The translations under genes and the position numbers were made by a program. Positions 44,660-53,975 of a stretch of DNA of 64,000 nt are shown here, piece after piece. The stretch comes from Altererythrobacter sp. TH136 (lineage in GTDB: Bacteria > Pseudomonadota > Alphaproteobacteria > Sphingomonadales > Sphingomonadaceae), in NCBI RefSeq assembly GCF_007065885.1, contig NZ_CP041409.1, forward strand, positions 2,403,501 to 2,467,500. The letters are read 5' to 3'. The first letter of the stretch is position 1. Every line of letters begins with the position of its first letter. The notes under the pieces were generated by a model. The model was not told the origin of the DNA, did not search any database, and saw nothing but the letters and a program-made list of their open reading frames with translations.

Positions 44660-45813
44660 ACGCGGTTCGCTTCGACCAGGCGGAGGTACACATCCGCCAC
44701 CGCCTGGTTGATTGCGTCCCACGAAAAATCGCGGCTGCGCAATTCGCCCGCGGCGCCGTGCGCGGCTCGCAGACCAGGTTCGGCGATATAGCGGGCGATC
44801 GCGTCGGCATACCCTTCGACCACTTTGCTGTCGGGCGGGACAAGGGTTCCTGAAACGCCGTTCTCGACCAGGCTGGTGCTGCCGGTCGCGCCGGCCGCGA
44901 CCACCGGGAGGGCGCTGGCCATCGCTTCCAGAGTGACGTTGCCGAACGTTTCGGTGATGGACGGATTGAACAACAGGTCCGCGCTCGCGAGCGCCTGGCC
45001 CAGCGCCGCGCCCGCGCGGAAGCCGATGAAGCACGCCTCTTCGCCGAGCTGCTCCCTGAACCACCCGCGCGCCGGACCTTCGCCGATCACCAGCACCTTG
45101 TGCGGCACCCGCCGCGCGCGCAGCAGCGCAATGGTCTCGGAGAACTTGTCGAGCCCCTTCTCCATCACCAGCCGCCCCAAGAACGCGATCACCACGTCGT
45201 CGGGCGCAAACCCGAGTTCGCGCCGCCAGGGCAGGTCCCGCTTGTCCGGGCCGAAGATCGTCCGGTCGACGCCCCGCGACCAGATCGAGACATCGGCGTT
45301 CATCCGTTGTTCGCGCAGCACCTGGACCATGGATTGCGACGGCGCCACCAGCGCGTCGCAACGGCGATAGAGCCGGCGCAGGATCGCTTCGACCAGGGGT
45401 TCGGTGAAACCCATGCCATAGTAGCGCGGGTAGGTTTCGAACCGGGTGTGGACCGACGCCAGAACCGGGATGCCCCGCTTGCGCGCCCAGGTGACGGCGC
45501 GATGCGAGACGAAATCGGGTGACGAGATGTGGAGGATGTCCGGCCCGAATTCCGCCAGATCACGGCGAATTTCGGCGGTGAGCGACAGGGGAAAGCGGAA
45601 CTCGCCGCGCCCCGGCAGCGGCACCGACGGAATGGACACGAGATCCCCCGTCGGCGGGAAGGCGGGTTCCGGCACGGTCGGTGAGTAGATCCGGACGCGG
45701 GCACCCTGCCGCAGCAGGTACTCCACGAGGCGGTTCAGCGCCTGGTTCGCACCGTCGCGCACCATGTTGTAGTTGCCGCTGAACAGCGCGATCTTCAGGT
45801 CAACGGGCTTCAT
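44656..45813 (-). CDS. GT4-family glycosyltransferase (mannosyltransferase-like)
   Basis: A GT-B fold glycosyltransferase of 385 residues. The N-terminal Rossmann start is KIALFSGNYNMVRDG, and the C-terminal donor-binding half contains FLGRLVMEKGLDKF, LVIGEGP and the GT4 ETFGNVTLEAMASALPVV segment with its glutamate. It resembles bacterial GDP-mannose-dependent alpha-mannosyltransferases that modify phospholipids; donor and acceptor are not determinable here. ATG 45813 is used; an ATG at 45825 is also possible. Confidence 0.87.
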   Translation of the reverse strand: MKPVDLKIALFSGNYNMVRDGANQALNRLVEYLLRQGARVRIYSPTVPEPAFPPTGDLVSIPSVPLPGRGEFRFPLSLTAEIRRDLAEFGPDILHISSPDFVSHRAVTWARKRGIPVLASVHTRFETYPRYYGMGFTEPLVEAILRRLYRRCDALVAPSQSMVQVLREQRMNADVSIWSRGVDRTIFGPDKRDLPWRRELGFAPDDVVIAFLGRLVMEKGLDKFSETIALLRARRVPHKVLVIGEGPARGWFREQLGEEACFIGFRAGAALGQALASADLLFNPSITETFGNVTLEAMASALPVVAAGATGSTSLVENGVSGTLVPPDSKVVEGYADAIARYIAEPGLRAAHGAAGELRSRDFSWDAINQAVADVYLRLVEANRV

Positions 45814-45988
45814 CGCCGCGCCCATACGCACTCGGTCCGCTTTTGGCGAGAGCAAGCAACTGGCGCAAAGCAGGACCACCTCGCCGCATACTATCGCGCC
45901 ATCCTTGACTCGCTGCGCCGCAACATTACTGCGGCCGGCGGGCCACGCGGTCCCAACGCCGCGCGTGCTCTCTGTAAGGAGAGACTAC

Positions 45989-47119
45989 ATGACCGATACC
46001 CTGCCGCCGCCGGCGCACAAGCCGGCGCGCCCGTTCTTTTCCTCCGGTCCCTGCGCGAAGCCGCCGGGCTGGTCTCCCGACAAGCTGAACACTGAATCGC
46101 TCGGGCGGTCGCACCGTTCGAAGATCGGCAAGGCGCGCCTGCAGCTTTGCATCGACCTGATGCGCGAAGTGCTGCAAGTGCCCGACACCCACCGGATCGG
46201 CATCGTGCCCGGATCGGATACCGGGGCCGTCGAGATGGCGATGTGGACGATGCTGGGCGCCCGCCCGGTGACGACCATCGCCTGGGAAAGCTTTGGCGAA
46301 GGCTGGGTCACCGACGCGCTCAAGCAGCTCAAGCTTGATCCCACGATTATCCGTGCCGATTACGGCCAGCTGCCCGATCTCGGCCAGGTGGACTGGTCGC
46401 ACGATGTGGTGTTCACCTGGAACGGCACCACCAGCGGCGTGCGCGTGCCGAATGGGGACTGGATCGCGGCCGACCGCGAAGGCCTGGCGATCGCCGACGC
46501 GACCAGCGCCGTGTTCGCGCAGGACATCGCGTGGGACAAGGTCGATGTTCTCACCTTCAGCTGGCAGAAGGTGCTCGGCGGGGAGGGGGCGCACGGTGTG
46601 CTCATCCTCGGGCCGCGCGCGGTGGAGCGGATGGAAAATCACACGCCCGAATGGCCGCTGCCCAAGGTGTTTCGCCTGGTGTCGAAGGGCAAGCTGGCCG
46701 AGGGCGTGTTCAAGGGGGAGACGATCAACACGCCCTCGATGCTCGCGGTCGAGGACGCGATTTTCGCGCTGGAGTGGGGCAAGTCGCTTGGCGGATTGCA
46801 GGCGCTCAGGGCGCGGGCCGATGCCAATGCCGCGGCGCTCGACGCGATCGTGCAGGAGCGTGGCTGGCTTGGGCATCTTGCGTCCGATCCGGCGACGCGC
46901 TCAAACACCAGCGTCTGCCTGACGGTCGAAGGCGCGGACGAGGTGATGATCAAGACGATGGCCAAGCTGCTCGAAGAGCAGGACGCCGCGTATGACATCG
47001 CCGGATACCGCGATGCCCCGCCGGGCCTGCGCATCTGGTGCGGAGCCACGGTCGAGACCGCCGATATCGAGGCGCTCGGTCCCTGGCTCGACTGGGCCTA
47101 CGCCAGCGCTCGCCGCTGA
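45989..47119 (+). CDS. serC: Phosphoserine transaminase SerC
   Basis: PLP transaminase making 3-phosphoserine from 3-phosphohydroxypyruvate. The 376-residue product belongs to the alphaproteobacterial type, with FFSSGPCAKPPGW at the N-terminus and the PLP lysine at about residue 194 in FSWQKVLGGEGAHG. TAAGGAGAG lies 8 nt before ATG 45989, while the frame continues open upstream without an SD. serA follows after a palindromic repeat. Confidence 0.95.
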   Translation: MTDTLPPPAHKPARPFFSSGPCAKPPGWSPDKLNTESLGRSHRSKIGKARLQLCIDLMREVLQVPDTHRIGIVPGSDTGAVEMAMWTMLGARPVTTIAWESFGEGWVTDALKQLKLDPTIIRADYGQLPDLGQVDWSHDVVFTWNGTTSGVRVPNGDWIAADREGLAIADATSAVFAQDIAWDKVDVLTFSWQKVLGGEGAHGVLILGPRAVERMENHTPEWPLPKVFRLVSKGKLAEGVFKGETINTPSMLAVEDAIFALEWGKSLGGLQALRARADANAAALDAIVQERGWLGHLASDPATRSNTSVCLTVEGADEVMIKTMAKLLEEQDAAYDIAGYRDAPPGLRIWCGATVETADIEALGPWLDWAYASARR

Positions 47120-47120
47120 T

Positions 47121-47203
47121 CCGTCGTCCCAGCGCAAGCTGGGACCGCGTGCCGCAACACCCGGCACCTTTGCACAAGATCCCCGCTTTCGCCGGGATGA
47201 CGA
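47121..47203. repeat. Palindromic intergenic repeat (REP/MITE-like) between serC and serA
   Basis: An 83-nt element. GTCCCAGC-GCAA-GCTGGGAC (47126-47145) is a perfect hairpin with a GNRA loop, and a second hairpin ATCCCcGC-TTTC-GCcGGGAT lies at 47079+100 (47179-47198). The outer ends CGTCGTCCC and GGGATGACG are inverted repeats of each other with one mismatch. Such elements are scattered between genes in sphingomonad genomes. Only one copy is in the window. It could act as attenuator or mRNA stabiliser between serC and serA. Confidence 0.7.
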
Positions 47204-47212
47204 GGTAACAAG

Positions 47213-48799
47213 ATGACCACCAAGCCCAAAGTCCTCATCTCCGACAAGATGGACCCCAACGCCGCGCGTATTTTCCAGGAACGCGGGTGCGACGTGGACG
47301 TGATCACCGGCGAGACGCCCGAAGAACTCGAGGCGCGTATCGGCGAATACCATGGTCTTGCGATCCGCAGTTCGACCAAGGTGACCAAGGAAATCCTCGA
47401 CGCCGCGACCAACCTGAAGGTGATTGGCCGCGCCGGCATCGGGGTCGACAACGTCGATGTGCCCCACGCCTCGTCCAAGGGCATCGTGGTGATGAACACG
47501 CCGTTCGGCAATTCGATCACCACCGCCGAACACGCCATCGCGCTGATGTTCGCGCTGGCGCGACAGATTCCCGAAGCCAACGCGCGCACCCAGGCGGGCG
47601 AGTGGCCCAAGAACGGGTTCATGGGTGTCGAGGTCACCGGCAAGACGCTGGGCCTGATCGGCGCCGGCAACATCGGCTCGATCGTCGCGAGCCGTGCGAT
47701 CGGACTGCGCATGAAGGTGGTCGCGTACGATCCGTTCCTGACCGAAGACCGCGCGGTGGAACTCGGCATCGAAAAGGTCGATCTGGAAACGCTGCTCACC
47801 CGGGCGGACTTCATCACGTTGCACACGCCGATGACCGATCAGACCCGCAACATCCTCTCGCGCGAACGGCTCGAGAAGACCAAGCCGGGCGTGCGCATCA
47901 TCAACTGCGCGCGCGGCGGGTTGATCGACGAGGCTGCGCTCAAGGACGGCCTGGAAAGCGGGCACATCGCCGGCGCCGCGCTGGACGTATTCGCGGTGGA
48001 GCCGGCCAAGGAGTCGCCGTTGTTCGGCGCGCCCAACTTCATCTGCACGCCGCACCTCGGCGCATCGACCAACGAAGCGCAAGTCAACGTCGCGTTGCAG
48101 GTGGCTGAGCAGATGGCCGATTTCCTGGTCAACGGCGGCGTCACCAACGCGCTGAACATGCCGAGCCTGTCGGCCCAGGAGGCGCCCAAGCTGCGCCCGT
48201 ACATGAAGCTGGCGGAGAACCTTGGCAGCCTGGTGGGCCAGCTGGCGCACGGCAATCTGACGCAGATCTCGATCGAGCGCGAAGGGGCAGCCGCCAGCCT
48301 GTCGGGCAAGCCGATCGAGGGCGCGGTGCTTGCCGGGTTGATGCGGCAGTATTCGGACACGGTGAACATGGTCAACGCGCCGTTCCTCGCGCGTGAGCGC
48401 GGGCTGGACGTCCGCAGCGTGCGGCACGAGCGCGAAGGCCCTTACAACACGTTGGTCCGCGTCACGGTGGCGACCAGCCAGGGCGACCGCTCGGTCGCAG
48501 GCACCTTGTTCGGCACGGACACGCCGCGACTGGTGGAGATATTCGGCATCGGCGTGGAGGCCGAACTGGCGGGCCACATGCTGTATATCGTCAACGAGGA
48601 CGCGCCCGGCTTCATCGGCCGGATCGGCACGCTGCTTGGCGAAAGCGGGATCAACATCGGCACCTTCAATCTCGGACGCCGCGACGCGGGCGGGGAGGCG
48701 GTGCTGTTGCTGAGCGTCGACCAGCCGATCACGCGCGAGATCATCGCCCGCGCCAGCCAGCTGGAAGGCGTGAAGACCGTCATGGCGCTGGAGTTCTGA
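47213..48799 (+). CDS. serA: D-3-phosphoglycerate dehydrogenase SerA
   Basis: Oxidises 3-phosphoglycerate, the first step of serine synthesis. The 528-residue product is the long form: catalytic domain with NAD motif GLIGAGNIGSIVASRA, the RGGLIDEAAL region and a histidine in CTPHLGAS, then the intervening domain and a C-terminal ACT domain for serine feedback (ending TVMALEF). The start is 10 nt after the repeat element, so translation initiation may be influenced by its hairpin. Confidence 0.96.
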   Translation: MTTKPKVLISDKMDPNAARIFQERGCDVDVITGETPEELEARIGEYHGLAIRSSTKVTKEILDAATNLKVIGRAGIGVDNVDVPHASSKGIVVMNTPFGNSITTAEHAIALMFALARQIPEANARTQAGEWPKNGFMGVEVTGKTLGLIGAGNIGSIVASRAIGLRMKVVAYDPFLTEDRAVELGIEKVDLETLLTRADFITLHTPMTDQTRNILSRERLEKTKPGVRIINCARGGLIDEAALKDGLESGHIAGAALDVFAVEPAKESPLFGAPNFICTPHLGASTNEAQVNVALQVAEQMADFLVNGGVTNALNMPSLSAQEAPKLRPYMKLAENLGSLVGQLAHGNLTQISIEREGAAASLSGKPIEGAVLAGLMRQYSDTVNMVNAPFLARERGLDVRSVRHEREGPYNTLVRVTVATSQGDRSVAGTLFGTDTPRLVEIFGIGVEAELAGHMLYIVNEDAPGFIGRIGTLLGESGINIGTFNLGRRDAGGEAVLLLSVDQPITREIIARASQLEGVKTVMALEF

Positions 48800-48832
48800 C
48801 GCGGCTAGGGCGCCCAGCATGACGGACCAGGC

Positions 48833-49942
48833 ATGACCGACCCCACCGCCGACTTGCTGCCGATCGGACTCGAGGACCGGCTGCCCGCTGCCGCACGCGC
48901 GCTGACGCGGGCGCGGCGGGCGGTGCTCGATGCGATGGACATCCATGGCTATGACCGGGTGATCCCGCCGCTGGTCGAATTCGAAACCTCGCTCGCCACC
49001 CGGATGAACGGTGTCGCCACCCGGCGGATGTTCCGCTTCGTCGATCCCGCTTCGCTGCGCACGCTGGCGCTGCGCAGCGACCTGACGGTCCAGGTGGGCC
49101 GGATCGCCGCCACCAGCCTGGCGGGTGCGCCGCGCCCATTGCGGTTGTGCTACGCCGGAGAGGTCGCGACGATCACCAGCGACCAGCTCGATCCCGCCCG
49201 CCAGCGGCTCCAGCTTGGCGCCGAGTTGATCGGCAGCGACAGCGCCGCGGCGGCGGGTGAAGTGGTGGCGTTGGCGGTGGAGGCTCTCACCGCGGCGGGC
49301 GCGGCGCGGGTGTCGGTCGATTTCACGTTACCCGACCTGGTCGACACGCTGGCCGCCACGGCGCTGCCGCTGGCCGCCGATCGTATCGACGCGGTCCGGC
49401 GCGAACTGGACGGCAAGGATGCAGGCGCGCTGAGAGATGTTGGCGGAGAGGCGTATCTTCCGTTGCTTTACGCAGCCGGCCCGTTCGAGCAGGCGCTGGA
49501 GCGCTTGGCGGCGATCGACGCCGGCGGAGCGTTGACGAGCCGCATCGCGGGTCTGCGCCAGATCGCGGCGCGGGTCGGGGATCGCGCCCGGCTGACGCTC
49601 GACCCGACCGAGCGTCATGGCTTTGAATACCAGAGCTGGTTCGGTTTCACGCTTTATGCCGAAGGCGTCCGCGGCACTCTGGGGCGGGGCGGAACCTACA
49701 GCATCGGCGGCACCAACGAGCCGGCGACCGGGTTCACGCTCTACATCGATCCGCTGGTCGACGCGCTGGGCGAGGCTCCCGCGCACGACATGCTCTATTT
49801 GCCGCCCGGCCATGACCCCGAGATCGCCAGCCGATTGCGCGCGATCGGCTGGCGGACCCTGGCGGCGCTGAGTGACGGCGACGACCCCGCAGCACTCGGC
49901 TGCTCGCACAAGCTGGTTGGCAGCGACCCCCAAACTCTCTAG
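48833..49942 (+). CDS. hisZ: ATP phosphoribosyltransferase regulatory subunit HisZ
   Basis: Class II aminoacyl-tRNA-synthetase-like protein (histidyl-tRNA synthetase paralogue) that allosterically supports short-form HisG. The 369-residue product has motif 2-like FRFVDPASLRTLALRSDLT and later LTLDPTERHGFEYQSWFGF and GRGGTYSIGG. It lacks the anticodon-binding domain of true HisRS, which explains its length. hisG is not in the window. A 34-nt gap separates it from serA. Confidence 0.92.
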   Translation: MTDPTADLLPIGLEDRLPAAARALTRARRAVLDAMDIHGYDRVIPPLVEFETSLATRMNGVATRRMFRFVDPASLRTLALRSDLTVQVGRIAATSLAGAPRPLRLCYAGEVATITSDQLDPARQRLQLGAELIGSDSAAAAGEVVALAVEALTAAGAARVSVDFTLPDLVDTLAATALPLAADRIDAVRRELDGKDAGALRDVGGEAYLPLLYAAGPFEQALERLAAIDAGGALTSRIAGLRQIAARVGDRARLTLDPTERHGFEYQSWFGFTLYAEGVRGTLGRGGTYSIGGTNEPATGFTLYIDPLVDALGEAPAHDMLYLPPGHDPEIASRLRAIGWRTLAALSDGDDPAALGCSHKLVGSDPQTL

Positions 49943-49975
49943 CGCCCCCGCGCCGCTCGAAAGGATACCTGTACA

Positions 49976-51265
<1,290 letters not shown>

Positions 51266-51376
51266 GCGCCGATTTCTCAATCGACCTTGGCAATCGTCAG
51301 GATATGGCTCCGATTCTGAGCCGTTTTCCTGTTCGGAGTGCTGTGCAAAGCGGCGCAATTGAGTAACAGTACGTAT

Positions 51377-52336
51377 ATGCCAGCGCAGGACTTCTCGTAT
51401 CCATCACAAGATGGTGGAAGCGTTCACTCCGTTCCCATATCCATCCTTGCCGATGATCCGGCAACGCGCCGGCAATTGTGCAGCGACGCGGAAATCGCCG
51501 GTTTCTATCCGGTATCCGGGGCGAGCCTCGTCGATGCGCTGTACGAACCGCATCAAGCCCTTGCGAACTGCGTGCTGCTGCACTGCGAAGAACTGGGTCC
51601 GCTCGATTGCGCGGCGCTGCTCGACCTCGATCGGCGGATGCACGAAACCGGCACCGCCGTCATCGCTTCGGTTGTTCCGGCAGCTCTCGACGACGTGTTT
51701 GCCTGTATCGATCAGCCGCATCCGGAAATTCTGGTGGCTCCCTCCCGGGGCGATCGGCTGGTGGCGCTCGGCCGAGTGATGGCGAGCCGGACGAGCAATC
51801 GGGTGCGGGAAGGTGCGGCGAGCGAGGACGTGCTGCGCCAGCTTACCGAGCAGGTGGGCCAGCTTGCCGCGCAACTTGATCGGCTGACGGGCGGTGAGCG
51901 GCCAGTGTTCCGGCTTGAATCGCCGACCGACGGTTTCCGCGGGGCGGACGAGGCGGAGCGGCGGCTGATCCGCAGCCCCCGCCCGCCGCTGCCTGATCCG
52001 CGGCTGATACGGCGGATCATCGCCCAGCGCCGGGCACGCGACAAGTTCTTCGGTTCGGACCTGTTCGCGGACCCGGCATGGGATATTCTGCTCGATCTCA
52101 CCGCCGCGCGGGCGGAACACACCCGGGTGTCCGTCACCAGCCTGTGCATCGCCAGCGGGGTGCCACCCACCACCGCGCTGCGCTGGATCAGCCAGATGAT
52201 CGAGGCGGGGCTGCTGGAGCGGATCGAGAACGAAAGCGATCGCCGCCGCGCCTTCATCCTGTTGTCCGACAAGGCGGCCGAGGCGATGGCGCGCTATTTC
52301 GCTGAGCTGGGCAAGGACGGCAAACTGCTGGTCTGA
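51377..52336 (+). CDS. Regulator with receiver-like N-terminus and MarR-type winged helix
   Basis: A 319-residue protein. The N-terminal 125 residues resemble a receiver-like alpha/beta domain (SILADDPATRRQL; VLLHCEELGPLD) without a clear phospho-acceptor pattern. A coiled segment near 150-170 (LRQLTEQVGQLAAQLDRL) follows, then a winged helix at about 235-312 with SLCIASGVPPTTALRWI as recognition helix and LLERIENESDRRRAFI as the wing. It is likely a transcription factor, though sensing is unclear. ATG 51377 is chosen; the frame opens at 51338. Close to the small unknown gene and CheY-like gene downstream. Confidence 0.8.
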   Translation: MPAQDFSYPSQDGGSVHSVPISILADDPATRRQLCSDAEIAGFYPVSGASLVDALYEPHQALANCVLLHCEELGPLDCAALLDLDRRMHETGTAVIASVVPAALDDVFACIDQPHPEILVAPSRGDRLVALGRVMASRTSNRVREGAASEDVLRQLTEQVGQLAAQLDRLTGGERPVFRLESPTDGFRGADEAERRLIRSPRPPLPDPRLIRRIIAQRRARDKFFGSDLFADPAWDILLDLTAARAEHTRVSVTSLCIASGVPPTTALRWISQMIEAGLLERIENESDRRRAFILLSDKAAEAMARYFAELGKDGKLLV

Positions 52337-52414
52337 CGCACGATTCCGGGCGTCGTTGAAACTTCGGCAACCAATTCGCTTTAGGGTCATGCCAGTCGCA
52401 AGGGGCCTGGCACT

Positions 52415-52723
52415 TTGATCGAAGTCGAAATCCAGAACGAAACGCACCAGTCGCACCACCGCATCCGATTTGCCGCGGTCCCGCGGATCGGCGAAGGCAT
52501 CCGCCTGCGCGAACCGGATGGCTGCTGGGCCAGCTATGACATCCTCGATCTGTGGTATCAGAAAGCGGAATACGGCGACGTCTGGGTGCCGTACCTCCAC
52601 GTCTGCATGACCCCGATCGAAAAGGCGAATGTCGCCCCGGCGCAAGCACCGCTCGGCGACACGATGCACGAGCAGGAGCGCCCGGTGTTCGGTGAAGAGG
52701 AGTTCGTGTCATTCACGGTCTGA
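52415..52723 (+). CDS. Small soluble protein of unknown function
   Basis: A 102-residue acidic, His-containing protein with mixed strand pattern (VEIQNETHQSHHRIRFAAV; GIRLREPDGCWASYDI; GDVWVPYLHVCMTP). The family is not recognised. The start is TTG 52415 with AAGGGG about 12 nt upstream. The receiver gene begins 8 nt after its stop, so the two may be cotranscribed. Confidence 0.65.
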   Translation: MIEVEIQNETHQSHHRIRFAAVPRIGEGIRLREPDGCWASYDILDLWYQKAEYGDVWVPYLHVCMTPIEKANVAPAQAPLGDTMHEQERPVFGEEEFVSFTV

Positions 52724-52731
52724 TCAAGCGC

Positions 52732-53205
52732 TTGAACGGCGCCCCGGGCGCCGTCCCGCCGCGGGCCGACATCCCACGGCCGCCCCAGCCGCCGGCGCCA
52801 GTCGCCGTCGAACCGGCGCCCGCCGCTCCCCCGCGCAGTCAGCGCATCTGCCTGCTGGTCGATGATTCGCGGATGATCCGCAAGATCGCCCGCCGCATTG
52901 TCGAATCCATCGGCTATGCCGTGGTCGAGGCAGAGAACGGGGAGGAAGGGCTCGCGCGTTGCCGCGCGGCGATGCCGGACCTGGTCATCACCGACTGGAA
53001 CATGCCGGTGATGAGCGGGATCGAATTCGTGACCGCCCTGCGCGCAATTCCGTCTGCGAACCCGCCCAAGGTCGTCTTCTGCACCACCAATTCCGGTGCC
53101 CGGGACATCCACAAGGGCATCGCAGCCGGGGCCGACGAATACGTGATCAAGCCGTTCGACGAAGCAGCGTTGCTCACCCGCCTCCAATCGGTCGGAGCGG
53201 CCTAG
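52732..53205 (+). CDS. CheY-like single-domain response regulator with Pro-rich leader
   Basis: A receiver domain of about 120 residues after a roughly 36-residue Pro/Ala-rich leader. The acidic pair D44-D45 in VDDSRM, phospho-acceptor D88 in ITDWNMPVMSG and Lys140 in YVIKPF are intact, so it should be phosphorylatable. No output domain and no kinase nearby. The start is uncertain: TTG 52732 is the first conventional codon after the previous stop, but ATT 52711 or CTG 52720 would extend it. The stop TAG interleaves with that of the siroheme gene in CTAG. Confidence 0.85.
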   Translation: MNGAPGAVPPRADIPRPPQPPAPVAVEPAPAAPPRSQRICLLVDDSRMIRKIARRIVESIGYAVVEAENGEEGLARCRAAMPDLVITDWNMPVMSGIEFVTALRAIPSANPPKVVFCTTNSGARDIHKGIAAGADEYVIKPFDEAALLTRLQSVGAA

Positions 53206-53975
53206 GAAGGCGGCCGCAGCCGCAGGACGACGGTCAGCCCCGGGACGGTACCCGCCGGGTTGCGGATCGCGTCCGCCCGGGCGCGAACGACGATCGCTTC
53301 GGGCACGTCGCTGTCATATACGATCGCATCAGCTTCACCGAGCAGACGGGCCTGGCGCAAGGTCAGGTCGTCGGCATCCTCGCTCGTCAGATCGATCTCC
53401 ACCATCGCCGCTGGCGGGGCATCGCCAGGCGTTTCTAGCCACTGAGGCACCCGTTCCGCCGCTCGGTGGTCAAGCGGGTCAAGCGGACCGCCGCGCGTCA
53501 GCGCCCGGTCCAATGCGCGGCGGCGCTCTCCAGCATCCGGCCAGCGGTGGCGCAGGCGTTCACGCGCGGCCTGTAACGCCTCGGCCAACTGCCCCAGCGT
53601 GGGCGGCAAAAGTCCTTCCAGCCGCAGCCGCAACTGTTTGGCGAGCCCGGCGGATGCGCCGGCCGTTCCGACCGCGATGACCACCGGTCCGCGCTCCAGC
53701 AGACTGGGCGTGGTGAAATCGCACAGTTCCGGGCGGTCGGCGGCGTTGACCAGCAAACCTTTCGCCCGCAGGCGAAGCGCCGCGGCGCGGGCCGCAGCCG
53801 CGTCGTCGATCGCAATGAACGCCAGGCGGGCGTGATGCGCCTCGTTTTCGCCGCAGCAGATCCCTCCGGCGCGCGAGACCAACTGGCGCTTTGCCTCGGC
53901 TGCGGGTCCGTCGCCGAGTACCACCACCCGCTGGCCGGCGATCCGGTGAAACAGCGGCAGCGCGCTCAGAGCCAT
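53202..53975 (-). CDS. Precorrin-2 dehydrogenase (siroheme synthase N-terminal type) with apparent SUMT remnant
   Basis: Oxidises precorrin-2 to sirohydrochlorin, and Met8-type members also insert iron, completing siroheme for CysI. The 257-residue product has the NAD-binding VVVLGDGPAAEAKRQL, the NAADRPELCDF segment and GTAGASAGLAKQLR. From about residue 191 onward the sequence aligns by eye with the start of a SUMT domain (DLTLRQARLLGEADAIVYD versus LLTLRAARLLERAELVVHD in the SUMT at 30838-31608) and then stops. This looks like a shortened CysG. It overlaps the lysA end by 10 nt. Confidence 0.88.
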   Translation of the reverse strand: MALSALPLFHRIAGQRVVVLGDGPAAEAKRQLVSRAGGICCGENEAHHARLAFIAIDDAAAARAAALRLRAKGLLVNAADRPELCDFTTPSLLERGPVVIAVGTAGASAGLAKQLRLRLEGLLPPTLGQLAEALQAARERLRHRWPDAGERRRALDRALTRGGPLDPLDHRAAERVPQWLETPGDAPPAAMVEIDLTSEDADDLTLRQARLLGEADAIVYDSDVPEAIVVRARADAIRNPAGTVPGLTVVLRLRPPS

